Source: Flavobacteriales bacterium (lineage in GTDB: Bacteria; Bacteroidota; Bacteroidia; Flavobacteriales_D; Crocinitomicaceae). From it: DNA of 64,000 nt. Made by a program: the position numbers and the translations under genes. Numbering within the stretch: position 1 is the first letter of the stretch; each line of letters starts with the position of its first letter. The stretch spans positions 1 through 64,000 of the forward strand of contig CANMUN010000009.1 in assembly GCA_947500875.1 (NCBI GenBank), written 5' to 3'. Positions 19,438 to 29,594 of the stretch are shown here, in pieces. The notes below the pieces were generated by a model, which saw nothing but the letters and a program-made list of their open reading frames with translations, made no database searches and had not been told where the DNA came from.

Positions 19438-21114
19438 ATGAAAAAACTGATTGCCTTACTAGGATGCTTTCTTATAGCGGGAAGTGCTTTATCCAACGAC
19501 AAAGATGTTATCAAATCCATTTTGAACGAAGTAACCGTTTACTCTCAAGGAGCTCAAATGAAGCATATGGCTTCATACTCCATTAAAAGTGGAATTACCG
19601 AGGTATGTATTGAAGGAGTAAGCGCGAACATCGACATTAAATCTCTTCAATTGAAAGCCACCGGTAATGTGGTGATTATTGATACGAAATACACGCTTTT
19701 TTATCCCCAACCTGAAAACAATCCGAATCAAGGTTTGCCTATTAAAATCGTTAAAGACATGGCGGCTATAAAAGACTCTTTGGAAGTCTTAGATTTTGAC
19801 CTTCAGGAGCTGAGGGATGAAATAGGAATTTATCAAGCTGCCCAGCGCATAATCTCCATGAACGGAGCAGTAAAAGGCACCGGCAAAGTCAATGACTCCA
19901 TTCAGTTATTAAAACAAACCGTGGAATATTACACCGCCAAAATGAATGAAATCAATAAAAAATTATTGGCCTTAGAGAAAAAAATAAAGGAAAAATCTAA
20001 ACTTCAGGAGCGCCTTCAATCCCGTTATGCCGATTTGGAAAACTATCAGAATCAAAATTACAATACCAAAAAATACGAACCCATTCCGCGGGTGGTGGTA
20101 ACGCTCTCTGCCAACGAGGCCGCAACGGGAAAAATCAATTTCAGCTATCTTGTAGCAAGTGCCGGATGGACCCCGCTTTACGATATTCGCAGCGATTCCC
20201 AAACCGGAAAGATTTCTCTCACGTACAAAGCCCAAGTTTTTCAAAGTTCTGGCATGGATTGGGACAATGTAAAATTGAACATCTCCACCAATAATCCCTT
20301 CGTCAACAAAACGAAACCCGAATTGAATCCTTGGTATATTGACTATTTTGCCCGCAAGGAAAAACTTGAATTAAACGAAGTTGCCATCCGAGGCGCTAGA
20401 AACATTCCTCAAGCGGCATTTAATCAAGGGTATTTCTTGAATGATAAAGAAGTGGTGGAAGATGAACCGGCCATGGAAGCAAATCAGTTTACCACCGTGG
20501 TTCATCAATTAATTGCCGCTGAATTCAAGATTGACCTCCCCTATTCCATTAAATCCAATAACGAAAAGAACCTCGTGTTGATAAAAACCAGCGAATTGAA
20601 TACTACCTTTAAGTATTACGCAGTGCCAAAAGTTGATCCAGGAGTTTACTTGGTCGCACAAATGACCAAACTCGATGAACTTCAATTGGTACCGGCAAGT
20701 GCGAACATCTTTTTTGACGGTTCCTATATTGGAGAAACGTACATTGATCCAACGAGCATGGACGACACCTTAAATTTATCCTTAGGCAAGGATCCAAACA
20801 TTGTGGTGAAACGTACCCTCTTGAAACAAAAATCAAAAGACAAAATCATCCAAGATAAGCGTGAAAGAATTTTTGCCTATCAGTTTGAAATACAAAACAA
20901 TAAATCAAGCGTTATTCAAGTAATTATTCAAGATCAATTGCCCATGACTACGAACGCCGATATAACGATAGAAGTAACCGAAAAAGGCAATGCTCGGGAA
21001 ATTCCTGGCAATGGGATTTTAGAATGGGAGTACAAACTTAAAGCCGGTGAAAATCGAAAATGGGAATTCGGATATAAAGTTAAACATCCAAAAGATCAAC
21101 AGATTAATCTATAA
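19438..21114 (+). CDS. DUF4139/MuiA-family exported protein
   Basis: 558 aa; signal peptide, coiled coil, YLVASAGWTPLYDIRSDSQTGKISLTYKAQVFQSSGMDWDNVKLNIST and GNGILEWEYKLKAGENRKWEFGYKV. Confidence 0.88.
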   Translation: MKKLIALLGCFLIAGSALSNDKDVIKSILNEVTVYSQGAQMKHMASYSIKSGITEVCIEGVSANIDIKSLQLKATGNVVIIDTKYTLFYPQPENNPNQGLPIKIVKDMAAIKDSLEVLDFDLQELRDEIGIYQAAQRIISMNGAVKGTGKVNDSIQLLKQTVEYYTAKMNEINKKLLALEKKIKEKSKLQERLQSRYADLENYQNQNYNTKKYEPIPRVVVTLSANEAATGKINFSYLVASAGWTPLYDIRSDSQTGKISLTYKAQVFQSSGMDWDNVKLNISTNNPFVNKTKPELNPWYIDYFARKEKLELNEVAIRGARNIPQAAFNQGYFLNDKEVVEDEPAMEANQFTTVVHQLIAAEFKIDLPYSIKSNNEKNLVLIKTSELNTTFKYYAVPKVDPGVYLVAQMTKLDELQLVPASANIFFDGSYIGETYIDPTSMDDTLNLSLGKDPNIVVKRTLLKQKSKDKIIQDKRERIFAYQFEIQNNKSSVIQVIIQDQLPMTTNADITIEVTEKGNAREIPGNGILEWEYKLKAGENRKWEFGYKVKHPKDQQINL

Positions 21115-21120
21115 GAAACC

Positions 21121-21152
21121 AAAGGCTATCGAAATCGGTAGCCTTTTCTTTT
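21121..21152 (+). terminator. Rho-independent terminator after the DUF4139 gene
   Basis: AAAGGCTATC-GAAAT-CGGTAGCCTTTTCTTTTTT hairpin (with G:U) plus T-tract. Confidence 0.7.
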
Positions 21153-21196
21153 TTACTTTTGTTCAACAAATTCCCAATAACGCTTGTTAGTCAACC

Positions 21197-22408
21197 ATGA
21201 AACAATTTGTAATTCCTGAATTCTATCGTTCGCCGATTATTGCTAAAGTCAAGGCGAAGCGAAAGCTTGAAGATCCAAGGAAACAGGATTTTTCACCCAC
21301 CAAATTAACCTTAGAAAAAATAGAGTTTATACTGCCTCGGCATTTCGGCTTTTGTTATGGAGTCGAAAATGCCATTGAAAAGAGTTATCGTGCTATACAA
21401 GAAAATCCTGGTAAGCGCATCTTTTTGTTGAGTCAAATGATCCACAACCCTGCGGTAAATGAGGACTTACAAGCCAATGGCATTGCCTTTCTTCAAGATA
21501 CCCATGGAAATGAATTGATTACTTTTGATACCCTTACCCCTGAGGACGTCGTCATTATTCCTGCCTTTGGCACTACGCTGGAAATTGAAACTGCGTTACA
21601 ACAAACCGGAGCCAATATCACTTCCTACAACACGACCTGTCCTTTCGTTGAAAAAGTGTGGAATCGTTCCCAGAAATTGGGAGAATTAGCGCATACCGTC
21701 ATCATTCATGGAAAATACGACCATGAAGAAACGCGTGCAACGTTTTCCCACAGCAATGTCAACGCTCCTACCTTAGTAATTAAAAACATGGATGAGGCTG
21801 TTTTTTTGGGGGAAGTCATTGCTCAACGTAAGTCAAGTCAGGACTTTTATCAATTCTTTGAAGGGAAATACTCCCAAGGATTTGACCCTGAGGTTCATTT
21901 GAACAAAATAGGAGTGGTAAACCAAACCACCATGCTTGCCGTTGAAACACAAGCCATAACGGAGTTCCTCCGAGATGCAATGAAACAAAGGCATGGGGAA
22001 AGTTCATTGAAGGAGCGCATGGCTGATACGCGAGACACGTTATGCTATGCCACGAATGACAACCAAAGCAGCACGTACGAATTGGCTAAGAGCAATCCGG
22101 ATTTTGCCGTGGTCATTGGAGGATATAACAGTTCAAACACAACCCATTTGGTAGAGATTTTGGAACAAAGTATGCCCGTATTTTTCATAACAGGACAAGA
22201 ATGCATTGACGACGACGGATGGGTACAAACGTTTGATATTCATGATTCGAGAGAAAAACGTTTACGTTTACCTATGGAAAAGAACCTTGTTCGCATTGCC
22301 ATTACCTCCGGTGCTTCATGTCCGGATTCTGTGGTAGATCGGGTGATGCTTAAAATTATGGAGTTGTACCAAGATACTACGCCCTTCGATAACCTAATGA
22401 ACGCATAA
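21197..22408 (+). CDS. ispH: 4-hydroxy-3-methylbut-2-enyl diphosphate reductase
   Basis: FGFCYGVENAIEKSYRAI, TTCPFVEKVW, VVIGGYNSSNTTHL, ITSGASCPDSVVDRV; conserved Cys ligands. Confidence 0.94.
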   Translation: MKQFVIPEFYRSPIIAKVKAKRKLEDPRKQDFSPTKLTLEKIEFILPRHFGFCYGVENAIEKSYRAIQENPGKRIFLLSQMIHNPAVNEDLQANGIAFLQDTHGNELITFDTLTPEDVVIIPAFGTTLEIETALQQTGANITSYNTTCPFVEKVWNRSQKLGELAHTVIIHGKYDHEETRATFSHSNVNAPTLVIKNMDEAVFLGEVIAQRKSSQDFYQFFEGKYSQGFDPEVHLNKIGVVNQTTMLAVETQAITEFLRDAMKQRHGESSLKERMADTRDTLCYATNDNQSSTYELAKSNPDFAVVIGGYNSSNTTHLVEILEQSMPVFFITGQECIDDDGWVQTFDIHDSREKRLRLPMEKNLVRIAITSGASCPDSVVDRVMLKIMELYQDTTPFDNLMNA

Positions 22409-22410
22409 CC

Positions 22411-22965
22411 ATGAAAATTTATACAAAAACGGGGGACGATGGAACAACGGGATTAATCGGTGGATCAAGGGTTTCCAAAGCAGATTTACAGATTGAGTCC
22501 TATGGAACGGTGGATGAACTTAATTCTTGGATAGGCTGCATACGTGATTCCTTGGATGACGGCCCTTGTTCAAAACAACTATTGGACATCCAAAATAACC
22601 TCTTTGTACTCGGCGCCAGTTTGGCCACTGCCCCAAAAGGAACGAAAATGCAATTACCCCCTTTGGAATCGAATTTTATTGAGGATCTCGAACGTTGGAT
22701 TGATGCCATGAACACGGAATTGCCTGACCTCACCCATTTTATTTTACCTGGAGGCCATATGGCAAGCTCGCATGCTCAAATCGCACGTTGTGTATGCCGC
22801 CGTGCCGAGCGTAGAGTCATCGAATTAAACAACAATGATCCACGTTTTTCACTCGAAATTAAGTACTTGAACCGGTTAAGCGATTATTTATTCGTGCTTG
22901 CACGGTATGCCCTGCGGAAATTTGAAAAAGAGGAAGTTAAATGGATTCCTAACCGAGCAAAGTAA
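22411..22965 (+). CDS. Cob(I)yrinic acid a,c-diamide adenosyltransferase (PduO type)
   Basis: MKIYTKTGDDGTTGLIGGSRVSKADLQIESYGTVDELNSWIG, FILPGGHMASSHAQIARCVCRRAERR, LNRLSDYLFVLAR. Confidence 0.95.
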   Translation: MKIYTKTGDDGTTGLIGGSRVSKADLQIESYGTVDELNSWIGCIRDSLDDGPCSKQLLDIQNNLFVLGASLATAPKGTKMQLPPLESNFIEDLERWIDAMNTELPDLTHFILPGGHMASSHAQIARCVCRRAERRVIELNNNDPRFSLEIKYLNRLSDYLFVLARYALRKFEKEEVKWIPNRAK

Positions 22966-23003
22966 GCCTGTGGAACAGAAACGATTAAAATTTTTTAAAT
23001 CCC

Positions 23004-23033
23004 TTGGATAGATTAAAATAAAAATTACTTTTG
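23004..23033 (+). promoter_or_regulatory. Bacteroidetes-type promoter TTG-N19-TACTTTTG
   Basis: TTG 23004-23006, TACTTTTG 23026-23033, upstream of ATG 23062. Confidence 0.7.
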
Positions 23034-23061
23034 CCGAAATAACCGATTAATTATTGAATAT

Positions 23062-23283
23062 ATGTATTGGACTTTAGAATTAGCCTCTTACTTAGAAGAT
23101 GCACCATGGCCTGCCACGAAAGACGAATTAATTGATTTCGCCATTCGGACAGGAGCGCCTTTGGAAGTGGTTGAGAACCTTCAACTTCTAGAAGACGAAG
23201 GCGAGGTTTATGAGAACATTGAAGAAATTTGGCCCGATTACCCGTCACGTGAAGATTTCCTTTTCAACGAAGACGAATATTAA
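23062..23283 (+). CDS. DUF2795 domain protein
   Basis: 73 aa, MYWTLELASYLEDAPWPATKDELIDFAIRTGAPLEVVENLQLLED; small conserved Bacteroidetes protein. Confidence 0.85.
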   Translation: MYWTLELASYLEDAPWPATKDELIDFAIRTGAPLEVVENLQLLEDEGEVYENIEEIWPDYPSREDFLFNEDEY

Positions 23284-23287
23284 ATTT

Positions 23288-23995
23288 ATGAAATCCTGCC
23301 TGCTTTTCCTTGGAGTTTTTTTCGGATATTTTTCCTTCGGACAAAAATCCCAAGATACCATTCCTGACCTACGAAAGGTAATAACAACTCAAGTAGTGTC
23401 GTATCAAGTTAAACCCGATGTTGAAGGCGTTTTTGACATCAATAGCGGAAGGGTCTATGAGACTATGGTGGTTACCAAGAACTCCATCTCCAAGAAATCC
23501 CTTCGAAAATTAACCAAAGTTTTATTTAAACCAAGTACGTACACTCAAACTTCATCCAACTCACAGGCGCCCTTAAACGTGGGTAAAGTGTTGGATGACG
23601 AACAAAAAGAAACGAAGAACGCCACCCATGATACCGGAACCCCGACCACAAGTCCCTCCTCGGGAAACGGATCAGGACCTCCCCCCAATTCTGGGAATTC
23701 TGAAGGAAGCGGAAGCGTGAACGTTGCGGTGGAAGTTTTGCAACCCGTTCCATTTGATTTAAGTGCACTGGCTTCGGACGGTATATCCAACCGATACACG
23801 CACATTCTTGCTTTTGAAAACGGCCAATATGTCAACGTTGCTTTGTGCCTCAACCTTTTAGAAAACAGCATTCGAGTGTATTCCTACATGCAGCCTAAAA
23901 ACCTAAAGCAGTCCTTCGACCCTACCAAACCGTACATTTTTTCTGGGAAATTGAGTGCCAAGGCACGATTTAAACTGAGAAAGTTCATTCCTTAA
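23288..23995 (+). CDS. Hypothetical exported protein with Gly/Ser/Pro-rich linker
   Basis: Start moved to MKSCLLFLGVFFGYFSFGQ (signal peptide); central SSGNGSGPPPNSGNSEGSGS linker. Confidence 0.75.
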   Translation: MKSCLLFLGVFFGYFSFGQKSQDTIPDLRKVITTQVVSYQVKPDVEGVFDINSGRVYETMVVTKNSISKKSLRKLTKVLFKPSTYTQTSSNSQAPLNVGKVLDDEQKETKNATHDTGTPTTSPSSGNGSGPPPNSGNSEGSGSVNVAVEVLQPVPFDLSALASDGISNRYTHILAFENGQYVNVALCLNLLENSIRVYSYMQPKNLKQSFDPTKPYIFSGKLSAKARFKLRKFIP

Positions 23996-24015
23996 CCCTA
24001 CCCTTTTTCTTCAAC

Positions 24016-25968
24016 ATGAAACATCTCTCCTTCTTTTTGATCATTTCCTACACGTTTGTGCTAGGACAAAACGAAAACAGCACCCATTGTTCCAAACGTG
24101 ATCGAGCTAAGCATCTTACGCTCAAAAGCAACAGCTTAAACTTGGCTCAAATTGCTCAAAGCGAGAAATACGACGTCAATTACTACAAGCTCAATCTGAA
24201 CATGACCAACACCTCCACCACCCTTTCCGGGTATGCGGAAATGAAAGCAACGGCCATTTCAGCAATCGATACGGTTTTGTATGAATTATTTTCGAGCTTA
24301 TCCATTTCCTCCGTTAGTTTTAATGGAGCCAATGTGCCTTTCACTCGATCAGGTTCGGCAGTAAAAATTGCTGCAAATGTATCCCCAGGAACTTCATTCA
24401 TCATCCGTACCAATTACAGTGGAACTCCCCCAACAGCACAAACAAATCCACTGGGCGGTAGCGGAATGTCCAATGCTACCTCACCGTCTTGGGGCAACGA
24501 AGTAGTTTGGTCGCTGTCCGAACCGTTTTGCGCTTACGAATGGTGGCCTTGTAAGCAGAGCCTCACCGATAAAGCCGATTCGTGCGATGTATTCATTACC
24601 GTCCCAAATTCCTGCAAGGCAGGTTCTAACGGGGTTTTAACGCAGGTCGTAAACCTTGGAAACGGATCAAGCCGTTACGAATGGAAACACCGACACCCCA
24701 TTGATTATTACCTCATTTCCGTTGCGGTTGCGGAGTATGTCGAATACAATGTTTTCGCAAATCCGGTTGGAGCTCCCGCACCTATCCTGATTCAGAATTA
24801 TATCTATAACAACCCACAAACCTTACCCAATTTCCAAGCAGACATTGATGAAACCGTTGATTTCATGGAACTGTTCTACGATCTTTACGGCCCGTATCCT
24901 TTTGAGGATGAGAAGTACGGTCACTGCATGGCCCCTTTCTCAGGTGGAATGGAACATCAAACCATGACCACCCAAGGTTTTTTTAACCCCGCGCTTACTG
25001 CGCATGAACTGGGACATCAATGGTGGGGAGATTATGTTACCTGTGCTTCATGGTGCGATATCTGGGTCAATGAAGGATTTGCTTCGTACAGCGAACAAAT
25101 CATGCTTGAGAACCTTTACCCTGGTCAAGAAGTTCAAAACATGCAGTCTGTTCACAATAACGTTATGTCGCAACCCGGAGGCAGCGTTTGGGTCCTCGAC
25201 AGCTTGAATGAAGCAAGGATTTTTAGCGGACGCTTAACGTACGACAAAGGAGCTGCCTTAGTTCATACCATGCGCTACATGTTGAACGACGACCAACTTT
25301 TCTATGCAACGTTGAAGAATTTTTTAAGCAGCAAAGCGTTCGGAACTGCCTTCGGTGTTGACGTTAGGGATGCTTTTGCACAAGCCTCGGGCATCAATTT
25401 TACACCGTTTTTTGACGAATGGTATTTTGGAGAAGGTTTCCCTACGTATTCGGTTCAATGGAAACAATTGGGCAACGATGCCTTAGTCCAAATATCGCAT
25501 ACAACTTCAGCTCCTAACGTAACTCCAACTTTTACCAATCCGATTGACCTTAAGTTTGTGCGTCCAGGCAACACCGACACAACGATTCGTTTTGACATTA
25601 CCAGCAACTCCAATCTTTTTCAAATCAATGGAATAGGAACCTTAAGTAATTCCATCAGCATCGATCCTCAAAACTGGGTAGTCAACCAAAATGGGACGAT
25701 TACAATGAACGAATTGCTTAGTTTGGAATCCCTCAACGCTTCTGAAGGAATGGAGCTTTATCCCAATCCAAGCAACGAGGAAATTTACATTAACAACATC
25801 CCCAACGATTGCCGCTATTCCATATATGACATGTACGGAAAAGTGCAATTAATGGATAAAGTAAGTGGAGGTAATTCGATCAAAACAAGCAGTTTACCTT
25901 CAGGAACTTATTTATTGGTGTTGGACAGCACCAAGGTAAAATACCGAAAAACCTTCGTGAAGCTCTAG
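24016..25968 (+). CDS. M1 family aminopeptidase with C-terminal T9SS (type A) sorting domain
   Basis: FSGGMEHQTM, HELGHQWWGDYVTCASWCDIWVNEGFASYSE, C-terminal LYPNPSNEEIYI...TYLLVLDSTKVKYRKTFVKL. Confidence 0.94.
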   Translation: MKHLSFFLIISYTFVLGQNENSTHCSKRDRAKHLTLKSNSLNLAQIAQSEKYDVNYYKLNLNMTNTSTTLSGYAEMKATAISAIDTVLYELFSSLSISSVSFNGANVPFTRSGSAVKIAANVSPGTSFIIRTNYSGTPPTAQTNPLGGSGMSNATSPSWGNEVVWSLSEPFCAYEWWPCKQSLTDKADSCDVFITVPNSCKAGSNGVLTQVVNLGNGSSRYEWKHRHPIDYYLISVAVAEYVEYNVFANPVGAPAPILIQNYIYNNPQTLPNFQADIDETVDFMELFYDLYGPYPFEDEKYGHCMAPFSGGMEHQTMTTQGFFNPALTAHELGHQWWGDYVTCASWCDIWVNEGFASYSEQIMLENLYPGQEVQNMQSVHNNVMSQPGGSVWVLDSLNEARIFSGRLTYDKGAALVHTMRYMLNDDQLFYATLKNFLSSKAFGTAFGVDVRDAFAQASGINFTPFFDEWYFGEGFPTYSVQWKQLGNDALVQISHTTSAPNVTPTFTNPIDLKFVRPGNTDTTIRFDITSNSNLFQINGIGTLSNSISIDPQNWVVNQNGTITMNELLSLESLNASEGMELYPNPSNEEIYINNIPNDCRYSIYDMYGKVQLMDKVSGGNSIKTSSLPSGTYLLVLDSTKVKYRKTFVKL

Positions 25969-25969
25969 C

Positions 25970-27448
25970 TTATCGGAGTCTTTGAAGTAAAATCGCCCTG
26001 GCTTTGGCCATGTCCTTGTGCAGGTAGCGGTCAGTCTCCATGAACGGAATTTCTTCTCTGAGTGCTTCAAAGATCGTTTTGGTTTCTGGACCTAAGCCCC
26101 ACCCCACTCTGAAATCGAACGCTTGGCATGCCGTTAGCCATTCCAAGGCCGTAATTGAAATAAGGTTGTCGATGACCCTTTTGCATTTCGTAGCAGCATT
26201 TGCGCCCATACTTACATGATCCTCCTGCCCATTACTCGAATCAATGTTGTCGACACTGGATGGCGTGCACAGCTGCTTATTTTGACTAACAATGGAAGCT
26301 GCCGAATACTGTACAATCATGAACCCTGAATTCAAGCCAGCATGTTTCACTAAAAAAGGCGGTAATTCTCTTGTGCCGGAAATTAACTTGTAGATCCTTC
26401 GTTCCGAGATCGAACCCAATTCAGCCAAAGCAATGGCCAGAAAATCCATAGCCAAAGCTAAAGGTTGTCCATGAAAATTCCCTGCTGAAACAATTTGGTC
26501 CACCTCGGGAAACAAGGTTGGGTTATCCGTTACTGCATTCAGCTCATTTTCGAAGGTGGTCTTGACAAAATTCAAAACATCCAATGTGGCACCATGTACT
26601 TGAGGTATGCATCTAAACGAATATGGATCCTGGACATGTTTTTTTATCCGTTCTGAAGCACAAAGGAATTTCCGCATCTTTTCTGCGACTTGAATTTGAC
26701 CGCTTTGCCTTCGGAGTTCGTTCACGTTGGCCTGAAAAGGCTCATGCCGTCCATCGAATGCCTCCAAGGAAAGTGCGGCAATGCACAGTCCTTTTTCGAA
26801 TAATCGTTCCGATTTTGCAACAATGAATGCAGCATAGGCATTCATAAACTGGGTTCCGTTGAGTAAGGCGAGGCCTTCTTTGGCTTGAAGTTGAAGCGGT
26901 TCTACACCATAAAGTTCCTTCAACCGAAATGCGGGAATGATTTCCCCTTCCACCCAAACCTCACCTTCTCCTATCAAGGGCAACGAAAGATGGGCCAAAG
27001 GTGCTAAATCGCCCGAAGCGCCTAAACTTCCTTGTTCGAAGACCACAGGGAGGATGTCGTTATTATAAAAGAACAGTAAGCGCTCTACGGTTGCAAGTTG
27101 GACCCCAGAATATCCTTTTGCTAAGGCGATTGCTTTCAGTAAAAGCATTCTTTTTACAAGTTCTTCTGGAACTTTTTCGCCCATGCCGCAAGCATGAGAC
27201 CGCAAGAGGTTGATTTGCAATTGTTGAAGGTCATCCGAAGAAATTTGCGTATTGCAAAGCGAACCAAACCCCGTATTGACCCCGTAATAAGGTCGGTCGT
27301 TTAAGCTTACTTTTTCTTGGAGGAATTCACACCCAACAATTACTGCATGCTTTGCCTTTTCTCCAAGAACCACCTCGTGTTCATTGGAAAAGTGATGTTC
27401 CAAGTTCTCCAGGGAAATCCATTGATTATTGAGTACCAATTGTTCCAT
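25970..27448 (-). CDS. hutH: Histidine ammonia-lyase (aromatic amino acid lyase family)
   Basis: GSLGASGDLAPLAHLSLPLIGEG (MIO-forming Ala-Ser-Gly) and LLRSHACG (SH selectivity pair typical of HAL). Start MEQLVLN or one codon earlier. Confidence 0.92.
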   Translation of the reverse strand: MEQLVLNNQWISLENLEHHFSNEHEVVLGEKAKHAVIVGCEFLQEKVSLNDRPYYGVNTGFGSLCNTQISSDDLQQLQINLLRSHACGMGEKVPEELVKRMLLLKAIALAKGYSGVQLATVERLLFFYNNDILPVVFEQGSLGASGDLAPLAHLSLPLIGEGEVWVEGEIIPAFRLKELYGVEPLQLQAKEGLALLNGTQFMNAYAAFIVAKSERLFEKGLCIAALSLEAFDGRHEPFQANVNELRRQSGQIQVAEKMRKFLCASERIKKHVQDPYSFRCIPQVHGATLDVLNFVKTTFENELNAVTDNPTLFPEVDQIVSAGNFHGQPLALAMDFLAIALAELGSISERRIYKLISGTRELPPFLVKHAGLNSGFMIVQYSAASIVSQNKQLCTPSSVDNIDSSNGQEDHVSMGANAATKCKRVIDNLISITALEWLTACQAFDFRVGWGLGPETKTIFEALREEIPFMETDRYLHKDMAKARAILLQRLR

Positions 27449-28419
27449 CATTGTTGCGTAAATGCGGCAAAATCTTTCGCGAAATAGGTAAGGATTCCAT
27501 CAGCCCCTGCCCTTCGCATTCCCATTAAAATTTCAGCGACAATCGCCTCATAATTAACCCAACCTTTCTCCGCTGCGGCATAGACCATTGCGCATTCGCC
27601 GCTTACATTGTACGCAGTAACCGGTACTGTAGCCTTTTCTTTAAGCAACGAAATAACATCCAAATAAGCTAAGGCGGGTTTAACCATGATGAAATCAGCT
27701 CCTTCCTCGCAGTCCAATTGAGCCTCGAGTAAGGCTTCCCGGCGATTTGCCGGATTCATTTGATACGTCTTTTTATCTCCAGACTTTGGAGCTGAATTGA
27801 GCGCATCGCGAAAAGGACCGTAAAAGGCACTCGCATACTTCGCCGTGTAAGCCATGATGCTTACTTCGTTAAAATGTTGTTCGTCCAAAACCTGCCTTAA
27901 ATATCCTACTCTCCCATCCATCATATCGCTTGGGCCAAGTACATCAATCCCAGCCTGTGCTTGGGCTATGGCCATTTTACCTAAGATTGGTAAGGTTTCG
28001 TCGTTCAGAATTTTTCCCTCCTGAACCAAACCGTCATGTCCATCGGAAGAATACGGGTCCATGGCAACATCGCTCATCAATACCAAATCAGGGAAGCGAT
28101 CTTTTATGGATCGAATGGCCTTTAAATAGAAGTTATCCTGGGCGTAACTGTAGGAAGCAATATTGTCTTTGTATTGATCATCTACTGCTGGAAAAAGCAC
28201 AAATTTATTCAGTCCAAGTTTCAAGGATGCTTCTATCTCTTTAAGTAACAAATCCAGTGACCACCGGAAATTTCTGGGTAAAGAGGCGATTTCTTGTTGA
28301 GTGCCTTGACCGTCTACTAAAAATAACGGGTAGATCAGGTGATTAACCGACAAGTGTGTTTCTTGCACCATGTCGCGAATGGCAGCATTTTTACGATTTC
28401 TTCTTGGACGTATCAACAT
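27448..28419 (-). CDS. hemB: Porphobilinogen synthase (delta-aminolevulinic acid dehydratase)
   Basis: RPRRNRKNAAIRDMVQET, DVLGPSDMMDGRVGYLR, MVKPALAYLDVI, PVTAYNVSGECAMVYAA. Confidence 0.97.
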   Translation of the reverse strand: MLIRPRRNRKNAAIRDMVQETHLSVNHLIYPLFLVDGQGTQQEIASLPRNFRWSLDLLLKEIEASLKLGLNKFVLFPAVDDQYKDNIASYSYAQDNFYLKAIRSIKDRFPDLVLMSDVAMDPYSSDGHDGLVQEGKILNDETLPILGKMAIAQAQAGIDVLGPSDMMDGRVGYLRQVLDEQHFNEVSIMAYTAKYASAFYGPFRDALNSAPKSGDKKTYQMNPANRREALLEAQLDCEEGADFIMVKPALAYLDVISLLKEKATVPVTAYNVSGECAMVYAAAEKGWVNYEAIVAEILMGMRRAGADGILTYFAKDFAAFTQQ

Positions 28420-28423
28420 AAGA

Positions 28424-29167
28424 TTACATTAACATGCCGCCACAAACGTGAAGAGTTTGACCCGTAATGTAGGCGGACATGTCCGAGGCTAAAAATACGG
28501 TTGCATTGGCAACATCCTCTGGTTGCCCCCCTCGTTTGAGCGGAATAGCATTTCTCCATTGATCCACAACGGCTTGGTCTAAAACTTCTGTCATTTCCGT
28601 TTCAATAAAACCCGGTGCAATGGCATTGCATCGAATGTTACGTGAGCCCAATTCCGCTGCAATGGATTTGGTGAAACCGATTAAACCTGCTTTGGACGCA
28701 GCATAATTGGCTTGTCCTGCGTTGCCTTTCACACCCACCACCGAACTCATATTGATAATGGAACCAGAACGAGCTTTCAGCATCGGTTTAATGACGGCTT
28801 TTGTGAGGTTAAATGCCGATTTCAAGTTGGTATTGATCACTTCATCCCATTGTTCTTCGGTCATTCGCATCATGAGGGTATCGCGAGTGATACCTGCGTT
28901 GTTAACGAGCACGTCCACCGTACCGAAGCGTTCCACAACTCGATCTACTAGATCGTGGGCTTGGTTGAAATCCGAAGCATCCGATTTAAAGCCAACGGCT
29001 ACTCCTCCGCCTGCACTTAGTTCAGCTTCCAATGCACGTGCTTTTTCATCAGAAGACAGATAGGTGAAAGCTACTTTGGCACCTTGCTGCACACATACTT
29101 GTGCAATAGACTTTCCAATACCTCTGGAAGCACCTGTAATGATAACTATTTTGTCTTTAAGTAACAT
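28424..29167 (-). CDS. fabG: 3-oxoacyl-[acyl-carrier-protein] reductase
   Basis: VIITGASRGIGKSIA, NNAGITRDTLMMRMTEEQWDEVINTNL, NYAASKAGLIGFTKS, ITGQTLHVCGGM. Probable start MLLKDKIV at 29167. Confidence 0.94.
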   Translation of the reverse strand: MLLKDKIVIITGASRGIGKSIAQVCVQQGAKVAFTYLSSDEKARALEAELSAGGGVAVGFKSDASDFNQAHDLVDRVVERFGTVDVLVNNAGITRDTLMMRMTEEQWDEVINTNLKSAFNLTKAVIKPMLKARSGSIINMSSVVGVKGNAGQANYAASKAGLIGFTKSIAAELGSRNIRCNAIAPGFIETEMTEVLDQAVVDQWRNAIPLKRGGQPEDVANATVFLASDMSAYITGQTLHVCGGMLM

Positions 29168-29258
29168 ATTCATAATTTTTGACAAAGATAAACAAACCCT
29201 TTTAATGGGATGAACTTAGCAACTTTTAGAAATCCGAGGCAACTTCAAAGAATAAGAT

Positions 29259-29266
29259 TAATTTTG
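29259..29266 (+). promoter_or_regulatory. -7 box TAATTTTG 4 nt upstream of the rhodanese start
   Basis: TAATTTTG 29259-29266; ATG 29271. Confidence 0.5.
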
Positions 29267-29270
29267 TTGC

Positions 29271-29585
29271 ATGAAGATGCTGCACCCTTCGGAATGCACC
29301 GATTTACTTGCCGATTCGTCGGTTTTATGCATTGACGTTCGTGAACATTTTGAATACGAAGCGGAAAACATCGGTTGGCTTAATGTTCCAATGAGTCAGG
29401 TTTTGACCTATTTGCAAGCGGAACAAATCCCGAATGACCGTAGGATCGTATTATTGTGCAACTCAGGTAGAAGAGCAAGTGCCCTGGGAAACCTTTTAGA
29501 AACCGAGGCTGTGTTTTCCAACATTTGGATTGTGGATGAAGGCATGCAAGGATGGAACCGTTGGATTGAAATGCAACATCGTTAA
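29271..29585 (+). CDS. Rhodanese-like domain protein
   Basis: LCIDVREHFEYEAENIGWLNVPMSQV, VLLCNSGRRASALGNLL. Confidence 0.9.
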   Translation: MKMLHPSECTDLLADSSVLCIDVREHFEYEAENIGWLNVPMSQVLTYLQAEQIPNDRRIVLLCNSGRRASALGNLLETEAVFSNIWIVDEGMQGWNRWIEMQHR

Positions 29586-29594
29586 ATATCGAAT

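Noticed and set aside
23526-23871. Minus-strand ORFs of 80 and 108 aa opposite the Gly/Ser-rich exported protein
   Set aside because: Created by the low-complexity linker; no start context or homology signal.
25970-27451. Possible tyrosine or phenylalanine ammonia-lyase
   Set aside because: The selectivity position reads SH (LLRSHACG), typical of histidine ammonia-lyase rather than HL or FL.
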